DNA from: DASVTR01 sp033855775 | Lineage (GTDB): Bacteria; Acidobacteriota; Blastocatellia; Pyrinomonadales; Pyrinomonadaceae | Assembly (NCBI GenBank): GCA_033855775.1 | Contig: JAWVFT010000116.1 | Location: 3,294 to 67,293 of the forward strand | Reading direction: 5' to 3' | DNA: 64,000 bases | Part shown: piece after piece, positions 20,601 to 27,633 of the stretch | Position numbering within the stretch: position 1 is the stretch's first letter | Layout of the letters: each line of letters opens with the position of its first letter | The notes under the pieces: generated by a model | What the model saw: only the letters and a program-made list of their open reading frames with translations | Told to the model about the DNA's origin: nothing | Database searches by the model: none | Translations under genes and position numbers: made by a program

Positions 20601-20689
20601 AACGTTCTCCTAAGCTTGGTTTAAAAAGAGCTTTCAGATGAGAGTGCATTTCGAGCGATAAACGTAACGCCCTTTAATGAAGAGGCGCG

Positions 20690-21520
20690 TTAGCTGCACA
20701 GCCACACGCCGCCGATTTTCATGCAGGCGTATTTCTTCACCTTCAGGACGGGCGCAACCTGCGCGGTCGCCTCGTTCGGTTTGACGCGCCATACATATCT
20801 GGCCGTGACGGAGCCAGCCATGCAGCCCTTAGCGAAGACAATCTGATAGTCGGCGGACGCTAACTCGGCCTCTCTGTTATCGGCGCCCGCGGGCGCATTG
20901 CTTTGCCGCCAACGCTCGCCGAATCTTCTGATGATGCTCTGCCTTTCGCGGCTCTGGTCGGCCTCGGAACAAGTCGGAACAAGCGATGTAATCGAAGGGA
21001 GCGTCGGCGATAGTGTCACCACTGGCGGATACGTTGTCGTCGTGGTTGTCGTTGTCGTTGTCGTCGTGTCCGGCGGCGGCGTGCTTGTTTTTACGGGCGT
21101 CGGTGTCGTCGTCGGTTTCGGTGTAGCGGTCGGCTTCGGCTTCGCTGTGGGAGAAGACTTGATCGGGGCGCGCGGAGGGGTTGAGCCCTTGGCTACGGCT
21201 GGCGGTGTCGCCGGTGTTGAAGGTTCGTCCAGAGCATCTTCCTGCGGCGTCAGTTCCAGATAAATCAAGCTATTGACGACCGCCACGCACACGACCATGA
21301 CTACGACCAACAGCGTCGCCGCTCTCAACACGACGCGCCGCCTTTTTAGTTTGCGCTGCTGTCTCTTGAGCGCAGACGCTTTCTCTTCAATGACACGCGC
21401 GCCTTCGTTCCAACGCTCGCTGCGCGGGTCTACGTCCGCCAGCGGCGCTCCGTCAGCGAGGCAGAAGGCCAGCAGGTTGTCCGCGTAGTAGTCGCCGCAT
21501 TGTGGGCAGAAGCGCATCAT
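20690..21520 (-). CDS. Zinc-ribbon, single-TM protein with Pro/Thr-rich linker
   Basis: 276 residues. The N-terminus has a zinc-ribbon pattern (MRFCPQCGDYYADNLLAFCLADG), then a basic segment, one membrane helix (about 67-92, LLVVVMVVCVAVVNSLIYL), a Pro/Thr/Lys linker with a run of twelve Thr encoded by a GTC/GTT-type triplet repeat (about 21026-21066), and an extracytoplasmic C-terminal domain with Cys and the motif FGERWRQSN. The layout is common in Acidobacteriota and suits a sensor or scaffold joining cytosol and envelope. It starts 1 nt after the stop of the CHAT gene. Confidence 0.78.
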   Translation of the reverse strand: MMRFCPQCGDYYADNLLAFCLADGAPLADVDPRSERWNEGARVIEEKASALKRQQRKLKRRRVVLRAATLLVVVMVVCVAVVNSLIYLELTPQEDALDEPSTPATPPAVAKGSTPPRAPIKSSPTAKPKPTATPKPTTTPTPVKTSTPPPDTTTTTTTTTTTTYPPVVTLSPTLPSITSLVPTCSEADQSRERQSIIRRFGERWRQSNAPAGADNREAELASADYQIVFAKGCMAGSVTARYVWRVKPNEATAQVAPVLKVKKYACMKIGGVWLCS

Positions 21521-21521
21521 T

Positions 21522-23744
21522 TCAGTAGTTGGCGTAGCCGCCGAAGAGCGAGAACGCGGCCCAGTAAAAGGGAGCCTTCGTCTTCTCGTTGCTCAACACT
21601 TCAAGCTGCGCCCGCCGCAAGCTCTCGGCGGACGGCAACCGTTGTTCCGTGCGGTTGCGATGAAAGGCAATCATCAAATCTTTCGTCGGTTCGGAGTCAA
21701 CCTTCCACTGCGTAGCGACGACGAGCGGCGCTCCCAGAGCCAGAAAAGCGCGGGCGATGCCGATGGCTCCCTCGCTTTTGTCGTAACGCTCGAACCCTGT
21801 TTCGCAGGCTGACAGCACGACCAGCTTCGCCTTCGGCAGCTTGTACGCGCCGAGTTCGGATGTGCGAAGCTTGCCGCCCGCGAAGAGCAGTTTTGAATTG
21901 CCCGGCAGTTGCCGGTTGGCGACAAAGTGTCCGGCGAAATGAATCACTTCCACGGAGGCAAAGTCGCGCAGGAACTTCTCCTTGGTGGCATCGCCGCCGA
22001 GCAACTCAAGCGGCTTCTGGTAATCAACGGCGATGGCTTTGGCTTCGGCTTCGGCGTCACGCAAGTCTGCCAGATTCGGATTCTCCTCGCGGTCAAAATC
22101 AGGATTGCCGACGCTCAGCAAGCTCTCTTCGCCGCTGCGTTCTTTGCCCCGCGCATTCTCCGTCGCCAGCGCCAGCACGGAAGAACTGGGCGCGTAGAAC
22201 AAGGCGAACTCTTCGAGCAGATACTTGCCCGCGGGCGAGACGAGCGAAGCGAATGCGAGTTGATGCAAAGATTTGTCTGGAACGACGCAAAGCTGTTTGG
22301 CGCCGTCGAGGTCTGGCGGAATCAAAATCTCAGACAACTCTCTTCCGGCTTGCCTGACTGCGGCCTCCGGCCCTTTCCCGATAACGGATGCTTGATAAGC
22401 GTCTATCTTCTGTTCCAGCGCGGCGGCTGTGATTGGCTTCAAGACCAAATCGAAGCGCGTCTTCGAAACGACCCAAATCGCCAGCCTGTCAGGCAGCACG
22501 GCATACTGCAAGAGTTGCGCTTGCTCCGGCATGCGCGATTGTATTTCCGGCAGCGAAAGCGAACGTGCCACCGAAGCGAAATCCTTTTCGACTTCGGCAA
22601 TCGGCTTGCCGGATTCGACAAACTCCAACAACGAACGCGACCGCGACGCCTCGACAAACTCGAAAGCGCGTTGGCTGTCATGCGCTTCGATGGCATTGAT
22701 TGTCGCGGCGTCAAAAACGTCCTGCTCGTTGGCGAAGAACGCCTGCCGCGAGTCGTCTTCGCGGATGGTCGCGCGATATTCTTCTGACAGGGCCAGGACC
22801 GTTTTCAACTCTGCGGCAAAATCATCTGGCCATTTCAGTTGCTCGAAACAGAAGAGCTTGCCCTTGTGAATCTGATACGAGCTAACTGTAAACTCAGGGA
22901 GACGACTGTATAGCTCAAGGGCTTTGTCGTAATCCGTCAAAGCCGCGTCGCAATCTTTCATCTCTCTTTTCACGCCCGCCAGCAGCAGATAGATTTCAGC
23001 GATTATTTGCGTGTTCTCCGGGCTGGCCTTGCGCTGAAGCGCGATTTGCTTTGATTCGTCGGCATACTTTAAAGCGGCTTCGAAGTCTCCCTTGGCCAGC
23101 GCCGCGTTCGCCACGTTGCGCAAATTCTGATTGACGCGAAGGCTGGCGGGCGAGTCTTCTTCTCTGGCAATGTCCAGAGCCTCTTTGGAAAAGCTCAATG
23201 AGGTCGCAAAGAGTTTCAGCTTGAGAGACAAATCCGCGAGCGTTCCCTTGTCACGCCAGAACTGGCTCTGGTCCTGATAGTAAAGGTCTTTGCCGGGAAG
23301 CATCTTGCTCGCATAAGCCAGAGCAGGCTCAAGCTCTCCGAGGTCTGAGTAATAAGACGCAAGAGCTTCGCCAACGTGCTGAACTTCGAAAGCATTGCTT
23401 CCGGCTTCGGCCAGTCGCAACGCGGTTTTGTAATTCCTGCTCATTTGTGAAAAAGCATTCTGGCGATAGTCGCTAACTCCGAGCCAGTAATGCGCCGTCG
23501 GAATCAGGAGGTTGAATTTCCTGCTGCTGGCGTTTGCGATAATCGCCGTCAATCGTTGACGACTCTCCGCGACTTTGGCGACTTCGGGCAAGAGTTGGGC
23601 TGCCCAAATCTCTGCGATGGCGGCTTCGGCTGCGTCGCCGAGTTGCGCGAAGAGGTCTCTGCTCTTTTCAAACTCTCGTATCGCCTTCGCGTAATCGTCC
23701 GCTATGGAATGCAGCGCGCCGACGAAAATATCCTTCGCCTGCAA
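21522..23744 (-). CDS. CHAT-domain caspase-like peptidase with TPRs (3' part of a frameshifted gene)
   Basis: Tetratricopeptide-like helices fill the first 350 residues; the C-terminal CHAT domain (about 470-738) has the catalytic pair His in VIHFAGHFVA and Cys in VLSACETGFE, plus GAIGIARAFLALGAPLVVATQW and FYWAAFSLFG. CHAT enzymes are clan CD peptidases related to caspases and separase. The frame continues upstream of the TTG at 23744 (SELAGFYANVGADKTERLL) to the T9 run at 23798-23806, where it meets the frame of the gene at 23789-25063. One extra T, or a -1 shift, would give one protein of about 1180 residues. An internal start here (GGAG before TTG) is possible but less likely. Confidence 0.85.
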   Translation of the reverse strand: MQAKDIFVGALHSIADDYAKAIREFEKSRDLFAQLGDAAEAAIAEIWAAQLLPEVAKVAESRQRLTAIIANASSRKFNLLIPTAHYWLGVSDYRQNAFSQMSRNYKTALRLAEAGSNAFEVQHVGEALASYYSDLGELEPALAYASKMLPGKDLYYQDQSQFWRDKGTLADLSLKLKLFATSLSFSKEALDIAREEDSPASLRVNQNLRNVANAALAKGDFEAALKYADESKQIALQRKASPENTQIIAEIYLLLAGVKREMKDCDAALTDYDKALELYSRLPEFTVSSYQIHKGKLFCFEQLKWPDDFAAELKTVLALSEEYRATIREDDSRQAFFANEQDVFDAATINAIEAHDSQRAFEFVEASRSRSLLEFVESGKPIAEVEKDFASVARSLSLPEIQSRMPEQAQLLQYAVLPDRLAIWVVSKTRFDLVLKPITAAALEQKIDAYQASVIGKGPEAAVRQAGRELSEILIPPDLDGAKQLCVVPDKSLHQLAFASLVSPAGKYLLEEFALFYAPSSSVLALATENARGKERSGEESLLSVGNPDFDREENPNLADLRDAEAEAKAIAVDYQKPLELLGGDATKEKFLRDFASVEVIHFAGHFVANRQLPGNSKLLFAGGKLRTSELGAYKLPKAKLVVLSACETGFERYDKSEGAIGIARAFLALGAPLVVATQWKVDSEPTKDLMIAFHRNRTEQRLPSAESLRRAQLEVLSNEKTKAPFYWAAFSLFGGYANY

Positions 23745-23788
23745 CAGTCGCTCCGTCTTATCCGCGCCGACGTTCGCGTAGAACCCGG

Positions 23789-25063
23789 CTAACTCAGAAA
23801 AAAAAACTCGGAGTTTTGCGCTTGCTCAAAGCTGCCGATGAAGGACATGGCCGCGCTGCTCTCATTGGCTTCGGCCTCGTCGCCGCGCTGCTTCGCCAAG
23901 AGATAACGCCGCGAGAGTTGAAGCGGCACAACGGTTCCCGTCAACTTGCCTTTCGTCTCGTTATGAATCTTTCGCGCGCGAGCTTCGTCTTGATTGCGAT
24001 AAGCGGCCAGAAAATCCTGCAAGACCTGCTCATCCTTCTTGAAGAGACGCGCTTGCTCTTTGTCCAGGCGGGCGAGGTTCCGGCGCGCTTCGTCCGCCCA
24101 TGGCGAAGACGAATCCTTTTGCAAGTAGAGCGTCCAGGCTTCCTTCGCCTGTCGCGGCGATGCCAGTTCCTGTAAGGCCAGAGCTTTATTAAAAAGAGCT
24201 TCCAGCAGATTGCCGTCGAGGTCCGTCGCCTTCGTGAACTCTTCCAGGGCGTGAGCCAACTCTTCGAGCTTCTTCTCCGGGGCGGAGGCTTTCGCCAACT
24301 CAAAATGGGCCGCGCCCAAATCGTTATGAAGCTTCGCGCTCTTATCCGCGAGCTTCAACGCGCTCTCGAATTCCTTGATGGCGTCCGCGGGCTTCTGCTG
24401 CGTGAGATAGAAGACGCCGAGCGCGTCATGCGTCTGCGCGTTCGGACTCTTTTCCTTGGCCTCGATTAGATTAATTTCGATGCGCCGCAAACGGCTCGCC
24501 TCGCGGGCTTCAGGCCCGCCGCGCAGTTGCGACACGGGTGCGTAGTCAAACTCGGAAAGGCGCGTTTCGGTCGGGCGCGACTGCCGGTACATAGAGCGCA
24601 GTTCGGCGAGTTCGTCACGGCTCTCTCTGCTGCCGAAGTAGATGACCGACGCGAGCACGGCAACCAGCAGAACGGCAAACGCAGCGGCATACTTCGGCTG
24701 GCGAAAGAAGGCTTTGAGCGAAGCGAAGAACGACGACGACGGCGTGGCTTCCGCTTCATCAGCATTCTCTGCGAGCACGGCGTTTTCGGCCAGAGCCTTT
24801 TCTCTCAAAGCCTGCGTCAGTTGCAGCTTAAAGCGTCTGTCGGGATTCTCCGCGAGCGTCGCTTGCAGGCTGGCCGCGTCCGCTTCGTCCAGATGACGGA
24901 GGACGTAATCGTTGATGATGCCGTCTTCCGCGAGGGCGACCTGCGAGCAGAACTCCTCGTCGGTGAACAACAGTTCCTCAATCCCTTCGAGCGTCGTCTC
25001 ATCCGAAACCCGCCCCAGGAGATACTCGCGGACTGTCTTCTCGCTCTTTAAAGATTCGCCCAT
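23789..25063 (-). CDS. Membrane TPR protein with anti-sigma-like N-terminus (5' part of the CHAT gene)
   Basis: 424 residues. Residues 1-120 are acidic and helical (YLLGRVSDETTLEGIEELLFTDEEF), like the cytosolic part of anti-sigma proteins encoded beside ECF sigma genes; one membrane helix lies at about 125-144 (YAAAFAVLLVAVLASVIYFG), then TPR-like repeats (AQTHDALGVFYLTQQKPADAI, KLHNDLGAAHFELAKAS). The frame ends EFFFLS-stop just after the T9 run. In sister genes such N-terminal parts continue into TPR-CHAT in one chain, so the stop is probably bypassed by slippage or is a sequencing error. It follows the sigma gene after 48 nt. Confidence 0.82.
   Translation of the reverse strand: MGESLKSEKTVREYLLGRVSDETTLEGIEELLFTDEEFCSQVALAEDGIINDYVLRHLDEADAASLQATLAENPDRRFKLQLTQALREKALAENAVLAENADEAEATPSSSFFASLKAFFRQPKYAAAFAVLLVAVLASVIYFGSRESRDELAELRSMYRQSRPTETRLSEFDYAPVSQLRGGPEAREASRLRRIEINLIEAKEKSPNAQTHDALGVFYLTQQKPADAIKEFESALKLADKSAKLHNDLGAAHFELAKASAPEKKLEELAHALEEFTKATDLDGNLLEALFNKALALQELASPRQAKEAWTLYLQKDSSSPWADEARRNLARLDKEQARLFKKDEQVLQDFLAAYRNQDEARARKIHNETKGKLTGTVVPLQLSRRYLLAKQRGDEAEANESSAAMSFIGSFEQAQNSEFFFLS
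23798..23806 (-). promoter_or_regulatory. Run of nine T (A9 on plus strand), possible slippage site
   Basis: On the coding strand the sequence is GAG-T9-CTGAGTTAG. In the incoming frame this gives FFF-L-S-stop; with one more T (or -1 shift) it gives FFF-SELAGFYANVGADK and runs into the CHAT domain. Runs of nine A or T are long enough for RNA polymerase slippage, as known for Thermus dnaX. Confidence 0.7.
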
Positions 25064-25111
25064 TATTATCGCCGTCCAATGGATGTGCCTTTGACGGGTG
25101 TTTTGTAACGG

Positions 25112-25720
25112 TCAACTCATGCATTCCCGAACGCAAATCTTCAGCTTCTGCTTGATGCGCATCACGCGCATGCGCAGAGCCGTCTGCGTCATTTCAAGTT
25201 TCTCGGAGATGCGGCGATGCAGTTCAATCTTCGCCAGCTTGACCTCAGAAAAATAATCCAGAATCAGGCTCCGGCTTTCAGGGGAAAGTTCCGCTAGGCA
25301 TTTGTCCAAACACTCGCCGGAGAAACTCTGCTCGGCGGGAACGGTCGCGGCGATGGTCACTTCGTCAATGTCCAGATGAGCGCGCTCTTTCCGCAACGAT
25401 TCACGATAGACATTCTTGGCCACGCCGTAACAATAAGCGAGCTTGTTTTCAATCTGCTCGTCGGAGAGTTTGAGCATCACGCGGTTGATGGTTTCGTCCG
25501 CCAGTTCGTCGGAGAAACGACAGCGGCGCAGCGCGAAAAAAGTGCAGAGCCGAAAGCGCAGGCGTTCATACTCTTCTCCGGCGCTGTCGCCTTGAGGACT
25601 CAGCCACGCGAGGAAGTTCGCAAACTTTTCGCGCGTCACTTCTTTGTTGACCTTAGTTTCCGGCACTGGCAGATAGTCCCGATTCGAGCCGTCAGGAAAT
25701 TCGGCGATAGCATACCGCAA
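25112..25720 (-). CDS. ECF-type RNA polymerase sigma factor
   Basis: 202 residues. Region 2 is in FANFLAWLSP...RLRFRLCTFFALRRCRFSDELADETINRVM, with the usual YCYGVAKNVYRESLRKE part of region 2.4; region 4 is in LSPESRSLILDYFSEVKLAKIELHRRISEKLEMTQTALRMRVMRIKQKL. Region 4 is less typical than in RpoE-type factors, as in acidobacterial ECF factors placed before TPR/CHAT genes. It is the first gene of the minus-strand operon and probably drives that operon and other promoters; the membrane protein encoded next could restrain it. Confidence 0.87.
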   Translation of the reverse strand: MRYAIAEFPDGSNRDYLPVPETKVNKEVTREKFANFLAWLSPQGDSAGEEYERLRFRLCTFFALRRCRFSDELADETINRVMLKLSDEQIENKLAYCYGVAKNVYRESLRKERAHLDIDEVTIAATVPAEQSFSGECLDKCLAELSPESRSLILDYFSEVKLAKIELHRRISEKLEMTQTALRMRVMRIKQKLKICVRECMS

Positions 25721-25744
25721 TCATAAAAAGATAGACAGTTATTT

Positions 25745-25776
25745 AACAGCCCAAGCCGTTGAAGGCTTGGGCTGTT
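25745..25776 (-). terminator. Hairpin terminator after the secreted protein gene
   Basis: Perfect 13-bp stem (25745-25757 with 25764-25776) and a 6-nt loop, 48 nt after the stop codon at 25824 on the minus strand, followed by AAATAACT rather than a clean T run. It separates that gene from the ECF operon. Confidence 0.65.
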
Positions 25777-25823
25777 CGGTTGGCGAAGCTGTGGCTTCCG
25801 TTGACCGACGGCAAAGGCTCTGT

Positions 25824-26636
25824 TCACTTCTGTGGTCGAAGTCCCAGACCGTCTCTCACTGCGCCGCTCTTCAGTTCGGCGTCATTCTCGAACTTGATTT
25901 TGCTACATGAAGAGCAACCGTTGAACTGGGGCGTAGAACCGGGCGGAACGGCTTGGGCGATTCCGTCTATGCCGGCGGCGGTCAGGCTGCCCACCAAGTT
26001 GAAGCCGGTGATGACGCCGCCAATATCGTCAACTCTGACGGTCAAACAATTCCGGCCCGGTCGCAGCAACTTGACCAGCTTGTCGCCCGTGATTTTCCAA
26101 ACCGCAGGCGGGCCGGCGAAGCCGCCTTTGCCGCCGCTGGTCGCCAACTGGTGCAGATTGTTGGGCGGGCCTAAAGAGCCGGGCGCGACGTTGAGGCCAA
26201 GATAGAAAAAGTCGTCGGACATCACCGAAACGTCCAGACTGCTTAGCTGGATAGCTTCTGGATTATCCCACAAGGCTTTCGTCATGCAAAAACATTTCTG
26301 ATAGTAGTAAGGCCCCGCCACCAGAGCTTGCGAGCCGTTTGGAGAATAGCTAATCCACTGCGAGTCGGCCGGAGCCGCGTTCCACGCAGTAGGATGTTTG
26401 TTGATGACGTTGGCCGGGCGCGGCTCGGAAGTTCCAGTGATGGGGTCTTTAATGACCGACCAGAAAGCATCGCCCGGAACAAAGCCGATGGAATACTTCG
26501 TTTGAGTGTTGTGGTTAAAGCCTGTGTTGAGCGTGATGGTCTGCGTATCGAGCGGGGCGATGGCCGACTGTTTCGTCGTCAACGCCGCCGCCAGCATCGC
26601 CATGATTGCTAAAGCCAGGCATAGTTTGCGTGTCAT
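25824..26636 (-). CDS. Secreted protein of unknown function
   Basis: 270 residues from ATG 26636, chosen because GGAGAG stands 7-8 nt before it and the product then starts with a signal peptide (MTRKLCLALAIMAMLAAALTTKQSA). The mature part is rich in Asn, Gly and Trp (TITLNTGFNHNTQTK, GDAFWSVIKDP, SQWISYSPNGSQ) and looks like a beta-sandwich, with two Cys pairs (KCFCM, CSSCSK). The pattern GRNCLTVRVDDIGGVITGFNL resembles carbohydrate-binding-like modules in which a galactose-binding fold is placed, but I would not name a family. Ends in a hairpin terminator. Confidence 0.78.
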   Translation of the reverse strand: MTRKLCLALAIMAMLAAALTTKQSAIAPLDTQTITLNTGFNHNTQTKYSIGFVPGDAFWSVIKDPITGTSEPRPANVINKHPTAWNAAPADSQWISYSPNGSQALVAGPYYYQKCFCMTKALWDNPEAIQLSSLDVSVMSDDFFYLGLNVAPGSLGPPNNLHQLATSGGKGGFAGPPAVWKITGDKLVKLLRPGRNCLTVRVDDIGGVITGFNLVGSLTAAGIDGIAQAVPPGSTPQFNGCSSCSKIKFENDAELKSGAVRDGLGLRPQK

Positions 26637-26788
26637 TGTCTTTCTCTCCTTCGGAATAGATTTGCACGATGCCTTGCAGCGATTTCGTGCTTGCATCTAT
26701 GTGTGACTATTCCCCGGAGAAACGTAACGCTGCCGCCGCGCGAGCTTCGGCATTCGTCCTGACGAGACACGAAAAAGCTATGCGAAGG

Positions 26789-27217
26789 CTACGCGTCGGC
26801 GGGCAGCATTTTCGTCACGTCCCTGTGCGCGAGCACGACGGCGGGCTCGCGTTGAAGAGCGGCGTGGTATCGTCTTTCAAACTCGCTGCCCGTCTCCGAA
26901 GGCTTGACGAGCGAGCACGCCTGCGCGAGCAGAGACTCCGCATCACTGTTCATTACAGGCTTGTCCGCGTCGAGCATCTCGTCTATCCGCACGATTAGCT
27001 CGGAGATGGAATGCAGCCATGCGAACTGTTCGTGATTGATGACGAGTTGCAGCAACTCTCCGCTTGAGACGTTTCCGTGCGCCTGCTCGTAGGCGGCGCG
27101 CTCCGTGTCGAGCAGCGTCTTGTGCAGGCGCAGCAAAGCGCGACGCAACTCGCGCACGCGCTGTAGCGTTGATTCCGTGGCCGGAATCTCTGTGTCATGT
27201 GAATCGTTCTTACTCAT
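26789..27217 (-). CDS. Small helical protein of unknown function
   Basis: 142 residues from ATG 27217 (GAAGG about 11 nt upstream); the frame is open to 27295 by an alternative start. It is helical and charged: a heptad-like stretch (TLQRVRELRRALLRLHKTLLDTERAAYEQAHG), then a hydrophobic core (LLQLVINHEQFAWLHSISELIVRIDEML). I recognise no family with certainty; similar small proteins occur in many soil bacteria. It is divergent from the large secreted protein at 27634. Confidence 0.6.
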   Translation of the reverse strand: MSKNDSHDTEIPATESTLQRVRELRRALLRLHKTLLDTERAAYEQAHGNVSSGELLQLVINHEQFAWLHSISELIVRIDEMLDADKPVMNSDAESLLAQACSLVKPSETGSEFERRYHAALQREPAVVLAHRDVTKMLPADA

Positions 27218-27633
27218 CGTTTTGAGCCTTCCGGTTTCTTCAATCGCCCGTCGCAAATACTCTTGACAGCGCAGAGCGATGGGAATAGAGTCCAACCCAT
27301 TGACGCACTAGAAAATTCCATATGGGCGGCTTTCCCCCTTAGCCGCATGTTCCGAGCTTCCTTGATTGACTCTAACGATAGTTAGCCCGGCTGTCATGTG
27401 CGCTGCTGCTCGCCGCGCCGCAAATTAGAGCTTCCGCAACTCGTCCGGCACGACCCGCAAACGTCTTGCCCCCATTAACCGGGCCATGTTCTTTCCGCCA
27501 TGCGATACGCCTGGCGCATAAATCGGTCGCTTCGCTGTTGACTGTCAGGCTGGCTTGCGCCTCAGCCGCAGCGAACCTTGCGCCAACTCTAACGTGACAA
27601 CTACCCGTCCGAAAGTGAAGAGGAGAATTTGAT
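27218..27633. other. Upstream region of the TIGR03118 protein
   Basis: 416 nt without a supported gene. On the plus strand TTGACA (27263-27268), 17 nt, TAGAGT (27286-27291) could be a sigma-70 promoter for the gene at 27634, leaving a long 5' leader of about 340 nt; on the minus strand it should hold the promoter of the small helical protein. Confidence 0.4.

Noticed and set aside
20898..21263. Plus-strand open frame with a long Val run
   Set aside because: It is the complement of the Pro/Thr-rich linker of the zinc-ribbon protein; the Val run only mirrors the Thr codon repeat.
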